Origin: Lebetimonas natsushimae
GTDB lineage: Bacteria > Campylobacterota > Campylobacteria > Campylobacterales > Nautiliaceae
Length of the DNA: 64,000 nt
Direction of reading: 5' to 3'
NCBI RefSeq assembly: GCF_002335445.1
Contig: NZ_BDME01000001.1
Coordinates: 682,001-746,000 of the forward strand
In this document: one piece after another, positions 26,349 through 34,824 of the stretch
Layout of the letters: each line of letters begins with the position of its first letter
Position numbering within the stretch: the first letter of the stretch is position 1
Translations under genes and position numbers: made by a program
Notes under the pieces: generated by a model
Told to the model about the DNA's origin: nothing
What the model saw: only the letters and a program-made list of their open reading frames with translations
The model's database searches: none

Positions 26349-26979
26349 GGGAATTGGGGCAGGGCTTGTGGAAGAATATTTAAATAGGGGTGATGAAGTT
26401 TATGGGATAGGAAGAAGCTGCCCTTTTGATATTCCTTTTTATAAGATTGATTTAACAAATATTGAAAATTTATATAAAGCAATTGATTCATTTGATATAA
26501 ATTTTGATTTGGCAGTCCTAAATGCCGGAATTTTAGGGGAGATTAAGTTACTTAAAGAATGGAGCGTAAAAGAATTACAGGATATTTTTATGGTAAATGT
26601 CTGGAGTAATAAAGTTTTAGTTGATTTATTAGATGGCAAAGTAAAGAAAATTGTAATAATGAGCAGCGGAGCAGCTGTAAACGGAAATCCGGGCTGGGGA
26701 GGATATGCCCTTAGTAAATGTGCGGTTAATATGATGGTAAGTATTTATTCAAAGGAGATTAATACTCCAATTTTTGCAGTGGCTCCCGGAGTAATTGATA
26801 CTGATATGGTAAGAAAAGTAATTTCGGCTGACAGGGGAAAATTCAGCTCAGTTGTAAGAGTTGATAAAAGCAGGGTTGAATTAGAAATAGGAGTTGAAAG
26901 GCTTGTTAAACTTTTTGATAATCTTGATAAATTTGAAAGCGGTTCTTTTATAGATATAAGAAATGTCGAATTTATTTAA
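26320..26979 (+). CDS. Short-chain dehydrogenase/reductase
   Basis: This 219-residue classical SDR has an N-terminal cofactor motif ITGISRGIGAGL (TGxxxGxG), NAGILGE in the middle of the Rossmann fold, a Ser in IMSSGAA and the catalytic YALSK (YxxxK), then the VAPGVIDTDMV segment. Nucleotide preference and substrate are unknown. It sits between the protease and flavoprotein genes with overlaps of 29 and 17 bases, so all three share one transcript. Confidence 0.88.
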   Translation: MKVLITGISRGIGAGLVEEYLNRGDEVYGIGRSCPFDIPFYKIDLTNIENLYKAIDSFDINFDLAVLNAGILGEIKLLKEWSVKELQDIFMVNVWSNKVLVDLLDGKVKKIVIMSSGAAVNGNPGWGGYALSKCAVNMMVSIYSKEINTPIFAVAPGVIDTDMVRKVISADRGKFSSVVRVDKSRVELEIGVERLVKLFDNLDKFESGSFIDIRNVEFI

Positions 26980-28114
26980 TACAATTATTTTAGGGGGAGG
27001 TGCCAGCGGGCTTTTTTTAGGGAGTCTGCTAAGAAAAAATTATTTAATAATTGAACATAATAAGGAAATCGGGGCTAAAATAAAAGTTAGTGGCGGCGGA
27101 AAGTGTAATATCACAAATAAAATTGTAAGCGAAAATAATTACAGAGGCGATAAAGAGTTAGTAAAAAAAACATTAAACAGATTTTCAAATAAAAATTTGT
27201 TAAATTGGCTTAAAAATAATAATTTAGAAGTAATTGAAGCTAAAAAGAATCAATATTTTTTTAAAAGTTCTGAAGTTTTAGTGAGTTTTTTTAAAAGAAA
27301 TGTAAAGAATATATATAAAGCTAAAATTGTTGAAGTCAAGTTTGAAAATGATAAATTTAAAGTTGTAACCGATAAAAAAATTTTTTATGCAAAAAACGTG
27401 GTCGTGGCTACCGGCGGAATTAGTTTTAGAAAACTGGGAGCCAGTGATATTGGGTATAGGATAGCTGAGAGTTTTTCTCATTCAATTATACCTCCTCGCC
27501 CGTCACTTGTAAGGTTTACTGTTCAAAGGAGTGAAAGCTGGTTTAAAAATTTAAGCGGGGTTGGTTTTGGGGCTGAGGTTAGTGTAGGTGATAAAAAATT
27601 TAAGCAAAATATTCTTTTTTCCCACAAAGGTATAACAGGACCGGCAATACTTAATGCGTCTTTATGGTGGGATAAAGGAAAGATTATAATTAATTTTTTA
27701 AAAAAAGATGTTTTTTCTTATTTTAAAAATCCAAATAAACAAATCTCAACCCAGCTTCCTCTTCCAAAAAGATTTGTTAAAGAGTTTTTAATTTCACAAA
27801 ATCTCAAAGATAAAAAAATAAAAGAGCTAAAACCCTCAGAAAAAGAAAAATTAAGGTTATTGAATAGTTATGAATTTGCACCGGCAGGAACTTTTGGATT
27901 AGAGAGGGCCGAGGTTACAAAAGGCGGGGTTAATACAAATGAGCTAAGTGTTTTTTTAGAAAGTAAATTTCAAAAAGGACTTTATTTTGCAGGTGAAGTT
28001 GTTGATATAACGGGTGAGCTTGGAGGGTATAATTTTCAGTGGGCATTTAGCTCTGCTTATAGTGTATATTTAGGTATAATTTCGCTCAAAAAAGGCGAAA
28101 ATGAAACATATTGA
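26963..28114 (+). CDS. BaiN/HI0933-family FAD-dependent oxidoreductase
   Basis: This 383-residue flavoprotein begins with the FAD dinucleotide motif LGGGASGLFLG. It carries the family-specific GAKIKVSGGGKCNITN, VVATGGISFRKLGASDIGYRIAE and a C-terminal GLYFAGEVVDITGELGGYNFQWAFSSAY. Members are called NAD(P)/FAD-dependent oxidoreductases or BaiN-like and mostly lack a proven substrate. The gene overlaps the next gene, the predicted SMC partner, by 14 bases. Confidence 0.88.
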   Translation: MSNLFNTIILGGGASGLFLGSLLRKNYLIIEHNKEIGAKIKVSGGGKCNITNKIVSENNYRGDKELVKKTLNRFSNKNLLNWLKNNNLEVIEAKKNQYFFKSSEVLVSFFKRNVKNIYKAKIVEVKFENDKFKVVTDKKIFYAKNVVVATGGISFRKLGASDIGYRIAESFSHSIIPPRPSLVRFTVQRSESWFKNLSGVGFGAEVSVGDKKFKQNILFSHKGITGPAILNASLWWDKGKIIINFLKKDVFSYFKNPNKQISTQLPLPKRFVKEFLISQNLKDKKIKELKPSEKEKLRLLNSYEFAPAGTFGLERAEVTKGGVNTNELSVFLESKFQKGLYFAGEVVDITGELGGYNFQWAFSSAYSVYLGIISLKKGENETY

Positions 28115-29150
28115 ACTGCTTAATTTAATATGTAAACACAGAAAAATAATTGATTTAGCCTATAAACAGAAAAAACTCCTCTCAGTTCCAGAGCCTCTTG
28201 TAGAAATTGGCCTTTTTAATAAAATCGGGGGATTTTATTATATTAATGAAATTTATTTAAATTTTGTAGACACCCTGCTTAGCCGTGCGGATTTAAGCTA
28301 TATTGCAGAAGATTTTGAAAAAGAGTTTAGGAAACTCCTTGAATATAAAAATGAATATCAGTTTAAAAAAACTTCGGTGCTTTATGATTTGATAATTTCA
28401 CTTGTCACAAAAATTTATCAGGGAATGAAAAACAGGGATAAAAGGGTTTTGGCTTTAATTGAAAATTTTGAAAAAGATGAAGAGTCCAATCTTGATTTTT
28501 TAATAAATGAAGCTAAAAAAATTTTACTTGATATTGAAGAAATTATGCAAAAAAATGAAACTATTTATAATCTGTTTGAAGAGTTTTTGAAATTTCAAGA
28601 GTTTGAAAATTTAATAAAAGATATTTTGGTTGATATTACCGCTTTGAATCAAAATATTGATTCATACCTTAAAAGACTCAGAGAATTTATAACCCAGACT
28701 GAGAAAAAAAGAAGATTTAATCAAAAACTTTTTAAAATTGCCAATATGATATTAAATGAAGATGTTAAAATTGATAATTTCCTTACAACCAAAAAATTTG
28801 TAAATAAACAAAAAATAGAGGTCTTTCCTGACAGTGCATATATGGATTATGAAAAGGCAGTTAAAGTTATAGGAAAATTTACAAAAGAAAAAAAAGTAAA
28901 AAAATCAAAAGTCAAAAAAGATATAAAAGAGGTAATAGAACTTATCAATTTAAAGCAGCTGCTTGAATATATAAAAGGCAGCGATGATATATTCAAAAGT
29001 ATTATTGAATATCTGCCAAGGATTGACAGGGAGCTTATTAATGAAAGTGTAAGGGTTTTTGTTTATATACTTAACCATTATGACAGGGAAATTGAATATA
29101 AAAAAGGGTATAATGAATATAATGTAAGGATTGTTAAATGGAAAGCATAG
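28101..29150 (+). CDS. Predicted kleisin-like / MksF-type subunit of an SMC-like complex
   Basis: This 349-residue, mostly helical protein has no membrane segment. The N-terminus looks like a winged-helix unit (LLNLICKHRKIIDLAYKQK, then KIGGFYYI). The centre is long helices including DITALNQNIDSYLKRLREF and TEKKRRFNQKLFKIANMIL. A charged Lys-rich linker lies near residue 265-275 and a C-terminal folded part ends the protein. This architecture and the order (this gene, a small partner, a large SMC-like ATPase) match MksF/JetA in MksBEF and Wadjet systems. I infer the role mainly from gene order; the sequence alone is not diagnostic. It overlaps the following gene by 13 bases. Confidence 0.45.
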   Translation: MKHIELLNLICKHRKIIDLAYKQKKLLSVPEPLVEIGLFNKIGGFYYINEIYLNFVDTLLSRADLSYIAEDFEKEFRKLLEYKNEYQFKKTSVLYDLIISLVTKIYQGMKNRDKRVLALIENFEKDEESNLDFLINEAKKILLDIEEIMQKNETIYNLFEEFLKFQEFENLIKDILVDITALNQNIDSYLKRLREFITQTEKKRRFNQKLFKIANMILNEDVKIDNFLTTKKFVNKQKIEVFPDSAYMDYEKAVKVIGKFTKEKKVKKSKVKKDIKEVIELINLKQLLEYIKGSDDIFKSIIEYLPRIDRELINESVRVFVYILNHYDREIEYKKGYNEYNVRIVKWKA

Positions 29151-29653
29151 TGTTTGATGTTTTAAGCAAAGGAATAATTGTTTCTACCAATTCGTCTAAA
29201 TATAAAGAAGTAGCTGCATATCTGCTAGATGAAGAAAATTTTCATAATTTTAATTCATTGGTATCAAAACTTGGATTTTATCTGGTGGGGGAAAACGGAT
29301 ATTTTTATTTATCAAAAGAGTTAAATTCTACTGAAGAAGAAAAATTTTTTAATTCTCATAAGCAGATAATTTTGGCAATTGCCCAGTTAAAAAAAGTATT
29401 CATTCATTTAGATAAAGGGCATAAAATTAAAAAAAGTGAATTTATAAAAAGATTTGATTCTAAAAAGGATGAAAAAATTATAAAAGCGCTTTTTGATAAA
29501 AATGATTTAATGGAAATCACAGATAAACTTTTTAATATGTTGGAGAAAAATTTTGTGCTTGAATCAAAAAGTACTGATGAATATGTGGTTTTAAATTCAA
29601 TTAATTATTATCTTGATATTGTAAATTCTATAAGCGAGGTAGGTGATGAATAA
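29138..29653 (+). CDS. Predicted MksE/JetB-type small subunit of an SMC-like complex
   Basis: This 171-residue soluble protein appears to hold tandem winged-helix elements: SKGIIVSTNSSKYKEVAAYLLDEE, KLGFYLVGENGYFYLSKE, then a helical middle and NKLFNMLEKNFVLESKSTDEYVVLNS. MksE, MukE and JetB proteins are about 170-220 residues long, with two winged helices, and sit between the kleisin and SMC genes, as here. The gene overlaps its neighbours by 13 and 8 bases, so the three proteins are probably made together. Assignment is from size, context and fold impression. Confidence 0.5.
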   Translation: MESIVFDVLSKGIIVSTNSSKYKEVAAYLLDEENFHNFNSLVSKLGFYLVGENGYFYLSKELNSTEEEKFFNSHKQIILAIAQLKKVFIHLDKGHKIKKSEFIKRFDSKKDEKIIKALFDKNDLMEITDKLFNMLEKNFVLESKSTDEYVVLNSINYYLDIVNSISEVGDE

Positions 29654-32600
29654 AATATATTTTTTTAATGCGGCTAATTTTAATTTTGCCGAGATTGATT
29701 TAAAAAAGAAAAATGTATTTTTTGTAGGAGATAACGGAAGCGGTAAAACCACGGCAATCAGGGCAATTCATTATTATTACAATTCAGATATGAAAGCTTT
29801 GGGAATTGACCCAAATAAAGAGAGTTTTAAAGATTTTTATTTCAAATATGACAATTCTTTTATTGTGTATGAATTTGATGATTATTTTGTATTGATGTAT
29901 AAAAGAAGAGGTGAGATTAAAAAAAGGTTCAGCCATCAAAAATTTGATATAAACCGTGTTTTAAAAGGTGATGAAATAGTCCCTCTTGAAGAAGTGATAA
30001 ATTATGCAAAAGAGGCTGGAAGTTATATGCCTCAAACTAACGATGAATTTAAAAAAATTATTTATGGACTTGATAGAAGGCATCTTGATTTTAAACTGAC
30101 TTCAATTAAAAATTATAATACGTTTATAAACCTTTATAATAAAATATTTAATGTAAATAAAGCCGTATTTGATGCTAAAAGTATAAAAGAGACTATTTTT
30201 ACTACACTTGATAGAATAGAAGCCGGTGAGATTGAATATGAGGATTTTTTAGAAAGAGTTAATAATTTCAGGCAATATTTTATTTTTTATAAATCTTTTA
30301 AATTGCAAGAAAGTAATATTGAAAAATTGTACTTGCTAAAAAATGATTTAATAAAGCTCCAGGAAGAAATAAATGATTTAATTAAAAAAATTTCATATAA
30401 AAAAGAGATTGAAGAAAAAGAAGTAGATAAAATAATTGAAAAAATAGGTTTACTAGAAAAAAGAAAAAGAAATCTAAATAAAATAATCGGACTTTTGGAT
30501 AAAAAAATAAAAAATTATATAAACTGTTTTGATAAAGAGATATTAAAATTAAACTCTCAACTAGAGGAGATTAATAAATTAAAAGAAAAATTTTCTTTAG
30601 AAAAACTTCAAAAAGTTGAAAATAAAGTAAATAAAAAAGAGGAGATTAATTCAAAGCTGATTATATTTAAAACCTCTTTAAATGAGTTAATGAAAGGTAT
30701 AAAATCCCAGGTAGATGAAATAGAAGAAGCTATTAATAGACTTAAAAGAGAAATAAGAATTTTAAAAGAAGAGATAAAAGCAGAGGAAATAAGACTCAAA
30801 AGAAATTTGGAAGAAATGTATCAGCAAAAAATAGAAGAAAAAAATGAAGAATTTATAAAAAGAGAAAAAGAATTAATAGAAAATATAGAAAAATTGGAAA
30901 AAGAAACTGAAAATTTTGTAGAAAAAAGAAATGTTTATCAAAAAGAGCTAAACGATGTTTCATTTAAGTACAGGGAAATTGAAAATGATTTAAAAAAAGA
31001 ATTTGAAAACAGATTTAATGAGTTAAATAACGAAATTAAAAATTTAAAAAGAGAAAAAGAAAATTTAGAAGATGAAAATTATAAATTAAAAAGAATTCTT
31101 AAAAAATTAAAAGATGAATTAAATGAAAATATTGAAAAGACAGAAATTTATTATAAAAAAGAATTAAGTGAAATTGATAAAAAAATAACCTTTTATCAAA
31201 ATATTTTAAAAACAAAACCAAATTCGTTTAAAGAATTTTTAGCTCAAAATGTGGAAAACTGGGAAGAAGAACTTTACCCTGTAATTGATGAGAATCTGCT
31301 TAATATGGATATAAACGAGCTAAAACCAAAAGTTGTAAGTGAAAGAATTTTTGGAATTGAATTAAATAAAGCTGTTTTGAAATCTATTCCCACAATGAAA
31401 GAAGCCGAAGAAGAAATAGAAAAGCTTAATGATCTAAAGACTGCTTTAAATGAAGAAAAAATTCAAAAAATAAATATCTTAAAAAAAGATTATGAATCAA
31501 AAGAAATTGAAATTACTTCGCAAATTGAGGTTAATAATGAAAAAATAAAAGAGATTGAAGAAAAAATAGAACTTCTTGAAAATGAAAAAAATGAATTAAA
31601 TAAAAAATTACAAAAAGATTTAGAAAAATTAAAAAATAAAAAAAATGAAGAAGAAAAACTTATAAAAATAAATATTTCAAAAACTGAAGCTGTTATTAAA
31701 GATTTGAGAGATAAAATTGAAAATATCCGAAGAGAGATAAAAAGAAATAAAAAAGAGTTAGAAAATATTAAAAAAGAACTTTTAAAACAAAAAGAAAAAG
31801 AATTTATTGAAAAAAAAGAGATATTAAAAAAAGAATACAAAGAAAAAGAGAAGTTGAAAAATGAAAAAATTAATGAGCTTACTCAAAAAAAAGAAAAAAT
31901 TTCAAAAGATGAAAGAATAATTGAACTCCAAAAAGAGATAGAAAATTTAAAAAATAAACTAAAAGAAATAGAAAAAGCTGAATATTTCTTAAGAGAATAT
32001 AATGAAAAAAAAGAATTTATTGAAAAATTGCCTGTTATTAAAGAAAATATAGGAAAATTTGAGACTTACAAACAGAGAATTAATCAAACTTATGAAAAAC
32101 TATATAAAAAATTAAATAATAAAATAAACAAAACTGAAATAAATATAAATGAATTGAATAAAAAACTTGAAATAATAAAAGAGGGATTAAAAAAAGTATC
32201 CGGCTTAAATTTAAGTGATGAAAAAATAGAAACTAATGAATATTTAAGCAATTTGGTTGATGAATATAAATTAAAAGATGGCGAATTTAGGGATAAGAAA
32301 CTCAGTTTTAAAGAAGTTGCAAGTAAAATTAAAACTGCGCTTAATAGATTTGCAATAACCGGACTAGAAGTCAATTTTAATATAGAAAAACTCTCAGACT
32401 TAATCAAAGACGAGCTTGAAAAAGTGGACGAGCTTTATTTATTTAAAAATAAAAAATTTGAAGTATTGAATAAAACGAGATTAAAAGAACTTAAAAACCT
32501 TTTAGGAGGACTTCTTGAAAAAAGACTTGATAATTTTGAAAGAAGTAAGGAAGATTTTATAAATCAGGTAAGAAGAATCAATCAGAATCTCTCAAAAGTA

Positions 32601-33197
32601 AATTTTGGAATAATCAGAAATATAAAAATTGAATTGGAAGAAAATAAAAAAAGTGTTTTAAAAATTTTTGAGAATATAAAAAAAGATATTGATGAATTAT
32701 TAGAATTTTTAGCGGAAGAATCGTTGTTTTTTGATAATATTATGAGTGAAAGAAAACTCAAAAAAATTGAAGAAGCATTTAATACAATTAAAAAAGAGAT
32801 AAATAAAGAGAGTTTTTCATTAATAGATGTTGTTGATATTAATGTCAAATTTATTGAAAATGAAAAAGAAAACACCCTGAAAGTCATTAAAAATGAAAGT
32901 TCTACCGGTGGTAGTATTCTCCTAAAAATTGCAATTGCCGTAAGTTTGCTTGAACTGTTTATAAAAGAAAAAGCGGATTTATTTTTGATCTTAGACGAGG
33001 TCAGTGTACTTTCTACCAAAAATCAAAAACTGCTTAAAGAATATGTAAACGAAAGAGGACTAGGGGTGATTTATGTAACGCCTGATTTGCCTCTTGTGGA
33101 TGTAGAGGGAATTGATATTTATAAATTCAGAAATATTGGCGGTGAATTTGAGGTAGTAAAACTTATAGCAGATGATGGGATAAAAATTGAAAATTAA
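29646..33197 (+). CDS. SMC/MksB-like coiled-coil ATPase
   Basis: The product is about 1183 residues long and has SMC architecture. The N-terminal head has Walker A GDNGSGKTTAIRAI (near residue 28-41). A Lys/Glu-rich coiled coil runs from about 230 to 530. A central globular region with NVENWEEELYPVIDENLL and FGIELNKAVLKSIP follows at about 530-610. A second coiled coil reaches about 960. The C-terminal head has the signature-like SSTGGSILLKIAIAVS (near 1085) and Walker B LFLILDEVSVLS (near 1112-1123). No CxxC zinc hook is present, which argues against Rad50/SbcC. Start: ATG 29646 is preferred to the adjacent GTG 29643. It likely forms a DNA-loop-extruding or DNA-clamping complex with the two upstream products; chromosome organisation or plasmid defence are both possible. 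Confidence 0.8.
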   Translation: MNKIYFFNAANFNFAEIDLKKKNVFFVGDNGSGKTTAIRAIHYYYNSDMKALGIDPNKESFKDFYFKYDNSFIVYEFDDYFVLMYKRRGEIKKRFSHQKFDINRVLKGDEIVPLEEVINYAKEAGSYMPQTNDEFKKIIYGLDRRHLDFKLTSIKNYNTFINLYNKIFNVNKAVFDAKSIKETIFTTLDRIEAGEIEYEDFLERVNNFRQYFIFYKSFKLQESNIEKLYLLKNDLIKLQEEINDLIKKISYKKEIEEKEVDKIIEKIGLLEKRKRNLNKIIGLLDKKIKNYINCFDKEILKLNSQLEEINKLKEKFSLEKLQKVENKVNKKEEINSKLIIFKTSLNELMKGIKSQVDEIEEAINRLKREIRILKEEIKAEEIRLKRNLEEMYQQKIEEKNEEFIKREKELIENIEKLEKETENFVEKRNVYQKELNDVSFKYREIENDLKKEFENRFNELNNEIKNLKREKENLEDENYKLKRILKKLKDELNENIEKTEIYYKKELSEIDKKITFYQNILKTKPNSFKEFLAQNVENWEEELYPVIDENLLNMDINELKPKVVSERIFGIELNKAVLKSIPTMKEAEEEIEKLNDLKTALNEEKIQKINILKKDYESKEIEITSQIEVNNEKIKEIEEKIELLENEKNELNKKLQKDLEKLKNKKNEEEKLIKINISKTEAVIKDLRDKIENIRREIKRNKKELENIKKELLKQKEKEFIEKKEILKKEYKEKEKLKNEKINELTQKKEKISKDERIIELQKEIENLKNKLKEIEKAEYFLREYNEKKEFIEKLPVIKENIGKFETYKQRINQTYEKLYKKLNNKINKTEININELNKKLEIIKEGLKKVSGLNLSDEKIETNEYLSNLVDEYKLKDGEFRDKKLSFKEVASKIKTALNRFAITGLEVNFNIEKLSDLIKDELEKVDELYLFKNKKFEVLNKTRLKELKNLLGGLLEKRLDNFERSKEDFINQVRRINQNLSKVNFGIIRNIKIELEENKKSVLKIFENIKKDIDELLEFLAEESLFFDNIMSERKLKKIEEAFNTIKKEINKESFSLIDVVDINVKFIENEKENTLKVIKNESSTGGSILLKIAIAVSLLELFIKEKADLFLILDEVSVLSTKNQKLLKEYVNERGLGVIYVTPDLPLVDVEGIDIYKFRNIGGEFEVVKLIADDGIKIEN

Positions 33198-33957
33198 AGA
33201 TGCTTTGAAATTAAAAAATGGAGATTATATTTTAGAAAAAATACTAAATAAAGATAAAGTCTGGCTTTTTTTAAATGATGATAAAAAGATCCCAAAAGAG
33301 TTTTTTGAAATATATGAGAAAGTAGAAAGCGGATATCCTATTGAATATATTTTTAATGAAGTTTATTTTTACGGAGATAAATTTTTCATAAAAGAGGGCG
33401 TTTTAATTCCAAGAGATGATACTGAGGTTGTGGTTGAAAGGGCGATAAAATTAATTAATAAATTGAAAATTGAAAATGGAAAATTAAAGGTAATAGACTG
33501 TTGCACAGGAAGCGGGGTAATTGCAATTGAAATTGCAAAACACACAAATGCTACAGTAATAGCTACTGATATAAATGAAATTGCCCTTGAAGTTGCCAAA
33601 AAGAATGCAAAGCTGCATAATGTAGAGGCTGAATTTAAAAAATGCGATTTATTTAATGAATGTGCCGATGTTTTGATTGCAAATCCCCCTTATGTAGAAA
33701 TTACTCATAAAAAGCCAAATGACTACGAGCCGGACGAAGCGTTTTACGGGGGAGTTGACGGGCTTGATATAGTTAAAAAAATTATTTTAAAAGCAAAAAA
33801 AATGAATTTTAAAGCTTTGGTTTTGGAAATTGGCTATAATCAACAATTATTATTAACAAAATTTTTAAAAGAACAAAATATTAATAATTTTGAATTTTTT
33901 AAAGATCTGGCAGGAAATATAAGGGGAGTAGAAATTATTTTAGATGAAAATAGTTAG
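33187..33957 (+). CDS. prmC: Peptide chain release factor N5-glutamine methyltransferase
   Basis: This 256-residue enzyme has motif I VIDCCTGSGVIAIEIA and the catalytic NPPY in VLIANPPYVEI, preceded by the N-terminal helical domain with YIFNEVYFYGDKFFI and GVLIPRDDTE. It methylates the GGQ glutamine of release factors 1 and 2. Start: TTG 33187, overlapping the SMC-like gene by 11 bases. Odd feature: a copy of the AATTGAAAATGGAAAATT repeat lies in frame at 33459-33487, giving KLKIENGKLK just before motif I. Its 3' end overlaps the convergent marC by 23 bases. Confidence 0.92.
   Translation: MKIKDALKLKNGDYILEKILNKDKVWLFLNDDKKIPKEFFEIYEKVESGYPIEYIFNEVYFYGDKFFIKEGVLIPRDDTEVVVERAIKLINKLKIENGKLKVIDCCTGSGVIAIEIAKHTNATVIATDINEIALEVAKKNAKLHNVEAEFKKCDLFNECADVLIANPPYVEITHKKPNDYEPDEAFYGGVDGLDIVKKIILKAKKMNFKALVLEIGYNQQLLLTKFLKEQNINNFEFFKDLAGNIRGVEIILDENS
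33459..33487 (+). repeat. Dispersed AT-rich repeat inside prmC, copy 3
   Basis: AATTGAAAATTGAAAATGG and GGAAAATTAAAGG units matching the intergenic repeats lie in frame in prmC, encoding a short Lys/Glu/Asn segment between the N-terminal domain and methyltransferase motif I. Confidence 0.55.
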
Positions 33958-34510
33958 TTATTCCATCAAGAAACATTTGAACTGAAAGAGCAATTAATAA
34001 CATTCCCATTAATTTTTCTGCAGCGTTAAAAAATTTATACGGTATAAATTCAGCTAAATAAGTGAAAAAAAGTATTATAAGTGAGGTTAAAGTCCAGGCA
34101 ATAATTGATGCAATGAATAAAATATTAAAATCATAATTATTTGATAATAATAAAAGCACTGCAAGCAGTGACGGCCCCGCTATCATTGGAATGGCAATCG
34201 GAACTATCAGTAAATCGTTTTTATCCGTAAATTCCGTTTCATTTGAGGAAAAAATCATTTTTATTGCTATTAAAAATAAAATTATTCCTCCTGCAATTGA
34301 TACTGATGCTTCGCTGAGTCCAAAAAACTCTAAAATTTTTTTGCCAAAAAGAATAAAAATGAAAATTAAGAATAGAGATATTAATAATTCTCTTATAAGA
34401 ATTTTAAGTTTTGTTTTTTTATCATACTGTTTTAATAAGGATATTAATACCGGTAAATTCCCGAATGGATCCATTATTAAAAAAAGTGTAAGTGTTATTT
34501 TTAAAATCAT
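33935..34510 (-). CDS. MarC family integral membrane protein
   Basis: This 191-residue, six-helix membrane protein starts LTLFLIMDPFGNLPVLISLLK, the family signature. It also has SIAGGIILFLIAIKMIF and a PIAIPMIAGPSLLAVLLLLS segment (PLAIPLxAGPG type). MarC proteins (UPF0056) have no established substrate; the early link to multidrug resistance in E. coli was not upheld. It is translationally coupled (ATGA) to the small exported protein upstream and runs into prmC with a 23-base tail overlap. Confidence 0.9.
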   Translation of the reverse strand: MILKITLTLFLIMDPFGNLPVLISLLKQYDKKTKLKILIRELLISLFLIFIFILFGKKILEFFGLSEASVSIAGGIILFLIAIKMIFSSNETEFTDKNDLLIVPIAIPMIAGPSLLAVLLLLSNNYDFNILFIASIIAWTLTSLIILFFTYLAEFIPYKFFNAAEKLMGMLLIALSVQMFLDGITNYFHLK

Positions 34511-34782
34511 TTTTCTAATTTTTCATTCATTTTTATATATTCGGGTCTTGTTTCGACACACTGCATAGCCGGCGATGTATTTGTATTGTCTCTAAAAATT
34601 ACAACACAGTGCATTCTCGGGTAACCCTGAGTGTCAAATTCATATACCCTCGGATTAACCCCTGAAGCTTCAATTGTATACGAAAGAGTGTTAACAGTTT
34701 TTTTGAAAATTCCAACTATTGTGTTCCAGTTAAAAGCAAAACTGAAATTAATAAAAATTGCAATAAATATTATCTTTTTCAT
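34507..34782 (-). CDS. Small exported protein of unknown function
   Basis: The 91-residue product has a signal-like start (MKKIIFIAIFINFSFAFNW). The mature part holds two cysteines (HCVVIFRD, AMQCVETRP) that could form a disulfide. No family is recognised. The AAAGGC before the ATG and the coupling to marC by an ATGA overlap support expression. It is divergent from mutS, sharing a 42-base gap. Confidence 0.6.
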   Translation of the reverse strand: MKKIIFIAIFINFSFAFNWNTIVGIFKKTVNTLSYTIEASGVNPRVYEFDTQGYPRMHCVVIFRDNTNTSPAMQCVETRPEYIKMNEKLEK

Positions 34783-34797
34783 ATTGTGCCTTTTTGA

Positions 34798-34803
34798 TAT
34801 AAT
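34798..34803 (+). promoter_or_regulatory. -10 box for the MutS gene
   Basis: TATAAT in the context TTTTTGATATAATTA lies 22 bases before the ATG at 34825, in the narrow divergent gap with the small exported-protein gene. Confidence 0.5.
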
Positions 34804-34824
34804 TATATATAAAAAAAGGCAATA

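Noticed and set aside
31490-31840. Ser/Phe-rich minus-strand frame inside the SMC-like gene
   Set aside because: It is the complement of a Lys/Glu coiled coil; such runs of Ser, Phe and Ile are the expected antisense product.
28101-33197. RecN or SbcCD assignment for the SMC-like ATPase
   Set aside because: It is much longer than RecN, has no CxxC hook and has no SbcD nuclease gene next to it.
33187-34510. JetD/MksG nuclease after the SMC-like gene
   Set aside because: The next genes are prmC (NPPY motif) and a MarC membrane protein; neither resembles a TOPRIM-type nuclease.
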